A program made the position numbers and the translations under genes. 64,000 nt of DNA from CAWBJP01 sp963789165 (GTDB taxonomy: Bacteria; Actinomycetota; Acidimicrobiia; IMCC26256; BP-133), in NCBI GenBank assembly GCA_963789165.1, contig CAWBJP010000007.1, forward strand, positions 186,001 through 250,000, in the 5' to 3' direction. Positions within the stretch are counted from its first letter, which is position 1, and each line of letters starts with the position of its first letter. Positions 58,430-64,000 of the stretch are shown in pieces. The notes under the pieces were generated by a model that saw only the letters and a list, made by a program, of their open reading frames with translations, did no database searches and had not been told where the DNA came from.

Positions 58430-60474
58430 CGTCTTCGGACGTGGCCCAGCGACTGGCGGCCTTCCGCTCCCGCCTGGCCGTGATCGACCCGGTCAGCCGC
58501 TGGTGGTCGCGGCAGCCTCCGCTGGTGAAGGTCGCCGTCGCCCTGGCCCTGGTCGCCTTCGCCGTCTTCTACCCGCTCACCCTCAGCCGCTACTGGCAGA
58601 GCATCCTGTTCTTCCCGGTGGGGCTGTACGCCCTGCTGGCGCTGGGCCTCAACATCGTGGTGGGGGCGGCCGGACTGCTCGACCTCGGCTACGTGGCCTT
58701 CTACGCCGTGGGCGCCTACACGACGGCCATGCTCACCACCAAGGCCCACTGGACGGCCTGGGAGGCCCTCCCCGTGGCCATCATGGTGGCCATGCTGGCG
58801 GGGGTGACGCTGGGGGCACCGACGCTTCGCCTGCGGGGCGACTACCTGGCCATCGTCACCCTCGGCTTCGGGGAGATCGTGCGCCTCGTGGCCCAGAACA
58901 GCGGGTCGCTGGGCGAAGCCCGGGGGATCACCGGCATCGCCCACCCCGGCAAGCTGGCCGGCATCGAGTTCGGGCTGCTGCCGCTGCCCTACTACTACCT
59001 GACCCTGGTGGCCATCGCCTTGTCCGTGTTCATGATCGTGCGCCTCAACCGGTCCCGGGTCGGGCGGGCCTGGTCCGCCATCCGGGAGGACGAGGACGCC
59101 GCCGAGGCCATGGGGGTGCCCACCTTCACCATGAAGCTGTGGGCCTTCGCCATGGGCGCCTCCACCGGCGGGCTGGCCGGGTGGATCTACGCCGGCAAGG
59201 TCGCCTTCATCAACCCGGACAACTTCCCGTTCTTCTTCTCGGTCATCATCCTGGCCGCCGTCGTGCTCGGCGGCATGGGCTCCATCCCCGGCGTCATCGC
59301 CGGCGCCTTCGCCATCGGCTTCCTGCCCGAGTACCTGCGCGACGCCGCCGCCGGCGAGTGGCTCACCGACCGGCTCAACACCCTCACCGGCGGCAACGTC
59401 GGGACCATCACCGAGTATCGGGTCCTGCTCTTCGGGGCCGCCCTGGTGGCCATGATGGTGTTCCGGCCCCAGGGCCTGATCCCCAGCCGGCAACGGGCGG
59501 CCGAGCTGGCCGAAGCGGGCGAGGCGAGCGGGCTGGCCGGGGTGGTGGTGACGGCGCACCGGCCTGACGAGGAAGCGGAGGCGGCGGAGGCCCCGGCCGG
59601 GGCCGGTCCCCCGGGGACACCCCGTACCCCGGGTCCCGTCGTCGGCGTCGAGGGGTCGGAGAGCGAGGCGGCCGAGCTGCCCGTCGAGATCGAGGCGGCC
59701 GAGACGGTCCTCGAGCTCAAGGGCGTGACCATGACCTTCGGGGGGGTCGTGGCCATGGACGACGTGTCCCTGTCCGTCCGGCGGGGCCAGATCTTCGGCA
59801 TCATCGGGCCCAACGGCGCCGGCAAGACGACCTTGTTCAACTGCGTGACCGGCATCTTCAAGCCCACCGGCGGCGAGATCCTGGTCAACGGGCGCTCGGT
59901 GGTGGGCCTCCGGCCCCACCGCATCACCGGGGCGGGGGTGGCCCGGACGTTCCAGAACATCCGGCTCTTCCCCAACGTCACCGCCCTGGAGAACGTCCTG
60001 GTGGGGGCGGACGCCCGCCACCACACCAGCGTTCCCGGCGCCCTCCTGGGCCTGCCCCGCCACCGGCGGGAGGAGCACGACGGCCGGGAGGAGAGCCAGC
60101 GCCTCCTCGACTACGTCGGCATCCCCCAGCGGGCCGGCGACCTGGCCCGGAACCTCCCCTACGGCGACCAGCGGCGCCTGGAGATCGCCCGGGCCATCGC
60201 TACCGGCCCGAGCGTCCTCCTCCTCGACGAGCCGGCCGCCGGGATGAACCCGTCGGAGAAGCGGGCGCTGATAGGGCTCATCCGCAAGATCCGGGACTCG
60301 GGCTTGACCGTGGTCCTGATCGAGCACGACATGGGCCTCGTCATGGGGGTGTGCGACCGGGTGGCCGTCCTCGACTTCGGCGAGAAGATCGCCGAAGGGG
60401 TACCGCAGGAGATCCAGACCGATCCTCGGGTGATCGAGGCCTACCTCGGGACTGCCGATGCCGATGCTTCTTGA
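58426..60474 (+). CDS. Fused LivM permease-LivG ATPase
   Basis: A 682-residue fusion. Residues about 1-350 are LivM: GLYALLALGLNIVVGAAGLLDLGYVAF, RLRGDYLAIVTLGFGEI, AIREDEDAAEAMGV and GGMGSIPGVIAGA. A 75-residue Ala/Glu/Pro linker follows, containing GPPGTPRTPGP from a CGGGGACACCCCG element (59612-59624). Residues about 425-682 are LivG: Walker A GPNGAGKTT, signature NLPYGDQRRLEIARA, Walker B LLLLDEPAAGMNP and H-loop IEHDMGLVM. Similar fusions occur in some actinobacteria. It should assemble with LivH and LivF in the inner membrane. Confidence 0.93.
   Translation: MTSSDVAQRLAAFRSRLAVIDPVSRWWSRQPPLVKVAVALALVAFAVFYPLTLSRYWQSILFFPVGLYALLALGLNIVVGAAGLLDLGYVAFYAVGAYTTAMLTTKAHWTAWEALPVAIMVAMLAGVTLGAPTLRLRGDYLAIVTLGFGEIVRLVAQNSGSLGEARGITGIAHPGKLAGIEFGLLPLPYYYLTLVAIALSVFMIVRLNRSRVGRAWSAIREDEDAAEAMGVPTFTMKLWAFAMGASTGGLAGWIYAGKVAFINPDNFPFFFSVIILAAVVLGGMGSIPGVIAGAFAIGFLPEYLRDAAAGEWLTDRLNTLTGGNVGTITEYRVLLFGAALVAMMVFRPQGLIPSRQRAAELAEAGEASGLAGVVVTAHRPDEEAEAAEAPAGAGPPGTPRTPGPVVGVEGSESEAAELPVEIEAAETVLELKGVTMTFGGVVAMDDVSLSVRRGQIFGIIGPNGAGKTTLFNCVTGIFKPTGGEILVNGRSVVGLRPHRITGAGVARTFQNIRLFPNVTALENVLVGADARHHTSVPGALLGLPRHRREEHDGREESQRLLDYVGIPQRAGDLARNLPYGDQRRLEIARAIATGPSVLLLDEPAAGMNPSEKRALIGLIRKIRDSGLTVVLIEHDMGLVMGVCDRVAVLDFGEKIAEGVPQEIQTDPRVIEAYLGTADADAS
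59612..59624. repeat. CGGGGACACCCCG micro-hairpin in the LivM-LivG linker
   Basis: A 13-base near-palindrome, the reverse complement of the mshC cores at 13578 and 14740. It lies in a non-conserved linker of the fusion protein and encodes part of GTPRTP, close to the GTPRSP of MshC. Confidence 0.7.
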
Positions 60475-61180
60475 GCTGGAGGACGTCCGCGTCCACTACG
60501 GCAAAGTGGAGGCGCTCAAGGGGATCTCCCTCACCGTCGACGAGGGTGAGATCGTGACGCTCATCGGCGGCAATGGCGCCGGCAAGTCGACCACCCTCAA
60601 GACCATCTCCGGGCTGCGGCCCGTCACCTCCGGGCGCATCTCCCTCGCCGGCGAGGACATCGTGGGCGTGGCCCCCCACCGGCTGGTGGACATGGGCGTG
60701 GCCCACGCCCCCGAGGGCCGGGGCATCTTCCCGGGCATGACGGTGCGGGAGAACCTGGAGATGGGGGCGTACGCCCGGCGCCGGACCGATCTGCGCCCGG
60801 ACATCGAGCGGGTGCTCGCCCTGTTCCCCCGCCTGCGGGAACGGATCAAGCAGGCGGGCGGGACGCTGTCGGGCGGGGAGCAGCAGATGCTGGCCATCGG
60901 CCGGGCCCTCATGGCCCAGCCTCGTCTCCTGCTCCTGGACGAGCCGTCGATGGGGCTGGCGCCGATGATCGTTTCCCAGGTGTTCGACACCATCACCGAG
61001 ATCAACCGGCAGGGCACCACCATCCTGCTGGTGGAACAGAACGCGGCCCAGGCGCTGCGCCGGGCCCACCGGGCCTACGTGCTCGAGACGGGACGCATCG
61101 TGAAGGCGTCCGAAGCGAGCGCCCTGCTGGAGGACGAGTCGGTGAAAGCCGCCTACCTGGGCGGGGACATCGGCGAGTAG
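60458..61180 (+). CDS. livF: Branched-chain amino-acid ABC ATPase LivF
   Basis: A 240-residue ABC subunit: Walker A GGNGAGKST, Q-loop and EGRGIFPGMTVRENLEMGAY, signature LSGGEQQMLAIGRALM, Walker B LLLLDEPSMGLAP, H-loop LVEQNA. LivF-type features (VHYGKVEALKGISLTV) are clear. The ATG lies 17 bases inside the end of the livMG fusion, so translation is coupled. It pairs with the LivG half as the second ATPase of the transporter. Confidence 0.95.
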   Translation: MPMLLELEDVRVHYGKVEALKGISLTVDEGEIVTLIGGNGAGKSTTLKTISGLRPVTSGRISLAGEDIVGVAPHRLVDMGVAHAPEGRGIFPGMTVRENLEMGAYARRRTDLRPDIERVLALFPRLRERIKQAGGTLSGGEQQMLAIGRALMAQPRLLLLDEPSMGLAPMIVSQVFDTITEINRQGTTILLVEQNAAQALRRAHRAYVLETGRIVKASEASALLEDESVKAAYLGGDIGE

Positions 61181-61225
61181 CGCCCACAACGAGTTCTTGT
61201 CATACCCGGTCCTTAGGCTTGGGGC

Positions 61226-62446
61226 ATGTTCGACGCTGGGGTCGATCGAAGTCTGGATGAGGCACTCGGCTCGCTCCGCTCGTTCGTGTCTGAGGTCGAC
61301 GTCCACGGGCTCGAGGCGCACGAGGCGGCTCGGGTGGTGGAGCTGTGCGCCGAGGCGGAACGGATGCTGGCGGCGCTGCGGGTGTCGGCCGCGACGACGC
61401 TGACGGACAAAGCGTTGTGGCGGCGGGAAGGGTTCCGGTCGCTGCCGGCGTGGCTGGCGGCCAAGACGGGGACCGCGGTGGCGACCGCCGCCGCCACCCT
61501 GGAGATGGCCGAGCGACTCGCCGACCTGCCGGTAGTGGCCGAGGCGTTCCGGTCCGGGTTGCTGTCGGAGGCGCAGGCGAGGGAGATCGCCACGGTGGCG
61601 TCCGAGGTGCCGGACGCCCAGGACCAGTTGGTGATCGCGGCCGGCAAGCTGTCGCTGCGGGGCCTGCAGGAGGAATGCCGGCGGGTGGAATCGGCGGCCG
61701 CCGTAGATGAGGAGGCCCGGTACCGGCGGGTGCGCCGGAGCCGGTGTGTCCGCTCGTGGGTTGACCGCGATGGTGTCGGACGGCTGAGCGCTCGGCTGAC
61801 CCCCGACGAGCTGGCCCGGCTCATGACCGAGGTGGACCGGCGCTGCGACACCCTGGTGGTCGACGCCATCCGCGGCCGCTGGTTCGAAGGCCGCGACGCC
61901 CACCGGGCTGACGCGCTGGTCGACCTCGCCCGGCCCGACGGCGCCGCCCCGGCCGGGCCCGGGACGATGGTCCATGTCGTCGTCGACTATGAAGCGCTCA
62001 TGCGAGGCCACACCGTCGCCGGCGAGCGGTGCGAGATCCCGGGCGTCGGCCCCATCCCGGTCACCCTGGCCCGCCAGATGAGCGAGGACGCCATCTTGAA
62101 GGTGCTGCTCACCAAGGGGGTGGACGTCGTCGCCGTGGCCCACGCCGGACGCACCATCCCGGCGCACCTGGTCAGCGCGCTCGAGGTCCGGGACCCCACG
62201 TGCATCGTGCCCCGCTGCGACGTTCGCCGGAACCTCCAGATCGACCATCGCAACACCTTCGGGCGGACGCAGGTGACCAGGCTCGACGACCTCGGCCGCC
62301 TGTGCCGGTGGCACCACTACCAGAAGACCTTTCTCGGCTACACCTACCGGGGCGGACCCGGCACATGGGAATGGATCCCGCCGGAGCACCGCGACGAAGA
62401 CCTCGGGTCCCTCCGCAGGATCATCACCAGCGTCCGGCGCCGCTGA
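61226..62446 (+). CDS. DUF222/HNH endonuclease (13E12-type) protein
   Basis: A 406-residue protein. The N-terminal DUF222 region (VVELCAEAERMLAALRVSAATTL, LPAWLAAKTGTAVATAAATLEMA, SGLLSEAQAREIA) is followed by a C-terminal HNH motif: CIVPRCDVRRNLQIDHRNTFGR then LCRWHHYQKT. Such genes occur in many copies in actinobacteria and are suspected selfish elements, although their activity is mostly untested. It follows livF by 45 bases. There are no flanking repeats to mark a mobile unit. Confidence 0.9.
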   Translation: MFDAGVDRSLDEALGSLRSFVSEVDVHGLEAHEAARVVELCAEAERMLAALRVSAATTLTDKALWRREGFRSLPAWLAAKTGTAVATAAATLEMAERLADLPVVAEAFRSGLLSEAQAREIATVASEVPDAQDQLVIAAGKLSLRGLQEECRRVESAAAVDEEARYRRVRRSRCVRSWVDRDGVGRLSARLTPDELARLMTEVDRRCDTLVVDAIRGRWFEGRDAHRADALVDLARPDGAAPAGPGTMVHVVVDYEALMRGHTVAGERCEIPGVGPIPVTLARQMSEDAILKVLLTKGVDVVAVAHAGRTIPAHLVSALEVRDPTCIVPRCDVRRNLQIDHRNTFGRTQVTRLDDLGRLCRWHHYQKTFLGYTYRGGPGTWEWIPPEHRDEDLGSLRRIITSVRRR

Positions 62447-62452
62447 GACCCC

Positions 62453-63361
62453 TCAGACTCCGCGGGGCTCGGTGCCGGCGCCGGTCAGGGCGTCCAGCAG
62501 GGCGAGGAGCGCCCGGGTGAGTGGCGTGGGGACACCGTGGCGTTGACCGAGGGCCACCACCGGGCCGAACAGGCCCTGGTGCTCCATCGTCCGGCCGGCG
62601 GCGCGGTCCTGGAGCATCGAGGACCGGGTGCCCCGCAGGGCCGACAGCCAGCCGAGGGCCCGCTGGGCGTGCTCGGGCGTCAGGGCGGCGCCCTCGGCCC
62701 GGGCGACCTCGACCGTCTCGAGCGCCAGCTCCAGACCCAGCGCCGCCATGGACGGCTCATCGAACAGCTCGCCCGTCGGGCGCCCAGTGAGCGCGGTGAG
62801 CGGGTTGGCCATCACGTTGACGACCAGCTTGTCCCAGGCGGCAGTAAGGAAGTCGGCCACGACCTCGACGTGGATGCCGCTGCCGGCGAACAGGGCGGCG
62901 GCCGTCCGACCCGCCTCGTCGTCGGGGACCACCAGCCCCCGTCCCGTGCGGGTGACGCGCACCTGGCCGGGGCCGGTCCGCCGGGCGTTGGGGTACACCA
63001 GCGTCGGGACGACCGCGGCGGAGGTCATCGGCGCGAGGCGGGCCCGATGGTCGATCCCGTTCTGGGCGGCGACCAGGACCCCGCCCGGAAGCAGCGCTCC
63101 CAGCCAGCCGGCGACGTCCGGGGTGTGGTGGATCTTGGTGGCCAGCACCGCGTGGCTCACCGGGGGGAGGTCGGCCGGGCCCTCCGCCCACGCCACTTCG
63201 TGCTCGACGGTGACCTCGTCGATGGTCATCGCCACGCGCTCCAGCCGGGCCCGACCGCAGACGACGATGTGGTGCCCGCCGTACGCCAGGTGGGCGGCCA
63301 GCATGCACCCGATCGACCCGGCGCCGATGACGGCGACCGGCTCGACGTCCCGGGTCGTCAT
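62453..63361 (-). CDS. Ketopantoate reductase-like (ApbA/PanE) oxidoreductase
   Basis: A 302-residue protein: VAVIGAGSIGCMLAAHLAYGG (NADPH loop), VLATKIHHT, AQNGIDHRARL, then the C-terminal helical domain with the catalytic Lys/Asn region FLTAAWDKLVVNVMANPLTALTGRP. PanE reduces 2-dehydropantoate for CoA synthesis; many actinobacterial paralogues act on other 2-oxo acids. No pan genes are beside it, so the specific role is open. It converges with the HNH gene. Confidence 0.85.
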   Translation of the reverse strand: MTTRDVEPVAVIGAGSIGCMLAAHLAYGGHHIVVCGRARLERVAMTIDEVTVEHEVAWAEGPADLPPVSHAVLATKIHHTPDVAGWLGALLPGGVLVAAQNGIDHRARLAPMTSAAVVPTLVYPNARRTGPGQVRVTRTGRGLVVPDDEAGRTAAALFAGSGIHVEVVADFLTAAWDKLVVNVMANPLTALTGRPTGELFDEPSMAALGLELALETVEVARAEGAALTPEHAQRALGWLSALRGTRSSMLQDRAAGRTMEHQGLFGPVVALGQRHGVPTPLTRALLALLDALTGAGTEPRGV

Positions 63362-63416
63362 GATGCGCCGACGTTAGTTGCTACCCGCAGCCCGCCGTCG
63401 GGCATTCTGGGAGATC

Positions 63417-63848
63417 ATGGCCTCCAAGAAGGGACTGATCGCCGGCGTCGCCGGCACCCTGCTCATCGGGGCGGCGTGGTCCATCGGACCCTTCATCTTC
63501 GAGGGCCGGGACGACCCCAAGTCCCTCGACAGCGCGCCGGTGCGGGAGGAGGCCCTCGCGGCCTGCGAGGAGATGCGGAGCGGCCTGGCCGCGGCCCGCG
63601 GCCCCGAAGCCGAGAACGCCGCTGTCGAGGCCATGCTGGCGCGCCTGCGGGGCCTGGGGGCCGAGACGCTGGCCAAGGACGTGCCCGCCGAAGCGTGGTT
63701 GGCCGACTGGGGGCAGGTGCTGGCCGCCCTCCGGACCGGAGAACCCTTCCCCCAGGTTGACGGTGCCCCCATCCACCGCCGCATGGACGACCTCGTCAAG
63801 GACCTGCGGCCCTGCCAGATGCCGGCCCAGCTGATTCCTGGCCGCTGA
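63417..63848 (+). CDS. Membrane-anchored hypothetical protein (143 aa)
   Basis: It starts MASKKGLIAGVAGTLLIGAAWSIGPFIF, a signal anchor, followed by a helical extracytoplasmic domain (REEALAACEEMRSGLAAARGPEAENAAVEAMLARLRGLGAETLAKDV) and a C-terminal part with two cysteines (ACEEM and RPCQMP) that may pair. GGGAG lies about five bases before the ATG at 63417. No family is recognised. Divergent from the PanE-like gene. Confidence 0.72.
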   Translation: MASKKGLIAGVAGTLLIGAAWSIGPFIFEGRDDPKSLDSAPVREEALAACEEMRSGLAAARGPEAENAAVEAMLARLRGLGAETLAKDVPAEAWLADWGQVLAALRTGEPFPQVDGAPIHRRMDDLVKDLRPCQMPAQLIPGR

Positions 63849-63859
63849 CCCACCGACGG

Positions 63860-64000
63860 TCAGGTCAGACCGACGCGGCGCAGCACCTCGGCCGGCGTGT
63901 CGAGCAGGCCGACGTAGAAGGGGCCGAACTCGGAGTAACGGGCGGAGACCTCGTCGAAGCGCATCTCGTAGAGGATCTCCCGCAACGCCACCGGGTCGTC
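63860..64000 (-). CDS. C-terminal fragment of an unidentified protein
   Basis: The last 46 codons of a minus-strand gene that continues beyond the window. The sequence (REILYEMRFDEVSARYSEFG, FYVGLLDTPAEVLRRVGLT) looks fully coding and is helical, with no motif I can assign. It converges with the preceding plus-strand gene, 11 bases between stops. Confidence 0.6.
   Translation of the reverse strand, partial: DDPVALREILYEMRFDEVSARYSEFGPFYVGLLDTPAEVLRRVGLT

Noticed and set aside
58165..60327. A 720-codon open frame antisense to livMG
   Set aside because: Antisense shadow with G/H/D/E-rich low-complexity translation and no motif.
61226..62446. HNH protein as part of a phage or mobile island
   Set aside because: No integrase, attachment repeats or change of base composition around it; the neighbours are ordinary chromosomal genes.
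1..64000. tRNA, rRNA, tmRNA, riboswitch or insertion-sequence genes
   Set aside because: No cloverleaf with a T-loop GTTCRANNC, rRNA stretch, transposase motif or recognisable riboswitch core was found by reading; a covariance-model scan would be decisive.

Overview
The window is about 70% G+C, tightly packed and full of 1-19 base start/stop overlaps. Its genes point to a mycothiol-using, F420-using, phosphatidylinositol-mannoside-making actinobacterium: mshC and mshD, an F420:NADP oxidoreductase, the pgsA-patA-pimA lipid genes, a MymT-type metallothionein, a DUF222/HNH protein and a his-trp operon in actinobacterial order. The 42-residue 'GYWLVASDGG' repeat protein, PAC2, DUF1800/DUF1501 and tricorn genes would fit the class Acidimicrobiia; that placement is inference. 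I found no tRNA, rRNA, CRISPR array, insertion sequence or prophage, and no gene-free stretch longer than 300 bases.

Layout. 1-15.5 kb: mostly minus strand. thrS and a HIT protein lie upstream of pgsA-patA-pimA, as in mycobacteria, but a tricorn protease, an alpha/beta hydrolase and an EF-G-like GTPase on the plus strand separate the two halves. An extended ribosomal protein S18, a secreted metallopeptidase, mshC and npdG follow. 15.6-19.8 kb: kelch lipoprotein, GroES-like protein, cupredoxin, ctaA, ctaB and a TlpA-like thioredoxin (haem A / cytochrome oxidase maturation). 20-26.9 kb: ABC-2 exporter, acyl-CoA dehydrogenase, nitroreductase, two-component pair, lipoprotein. 27-37.6 kb: hisD-C-B-H-A-F, a 71-residue protein, hisI, trpE and ygfZ on the minus strand, split by a plus-strand secreted repeat protein. 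38-41.7 kb: copper ATPase, metallothionein, endonuclease III, cupredoxin. 41.7-45.6 kb: DUF1501, DUF1800 and a membrane-anchored sigma factor. 45.7-56 kb: mshD, rlmN, cell-envelope proteins (L,D-transpeptidase, GH-like protein), PAC2, an M1-like peptidase, NUDIX, LmeA-like, NIL and LarE. 56-61 kb: a complete branched-chain amino-acid ABC transporter with a fused LivM-LivG. 61-64 kb: HNH protein, ketopantoate-reductase-like protein and a partial gene.

The most unusual signal is a dispersed repeat of about 85 bases (26876-26959, 34476-34562, 53009-53089). Each copy opens with a mini-ORF beginning MALRLAAHR and carries a hairpin whose two arms change together between copies. Two copies are coupled by 4-base overlaps to the next gene. 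Truncated relatives lie at 9816-9845 and 15595-15614. A second family of tiny CGGGG-TGT-CCCCG hairpins sits inside reading frames, with 27-base tandem duplications at both ends of mshC. A 196-base near-palindrome lies between two convergent genes.

Caution: about fifteen genes, including housekeeping ones (hisA, hisC, trpE, ctaA, rlmN), are broken by single-base frameshifts. This is most simply read as indel errors in the assembly, so broken genes are annotated over their full span.
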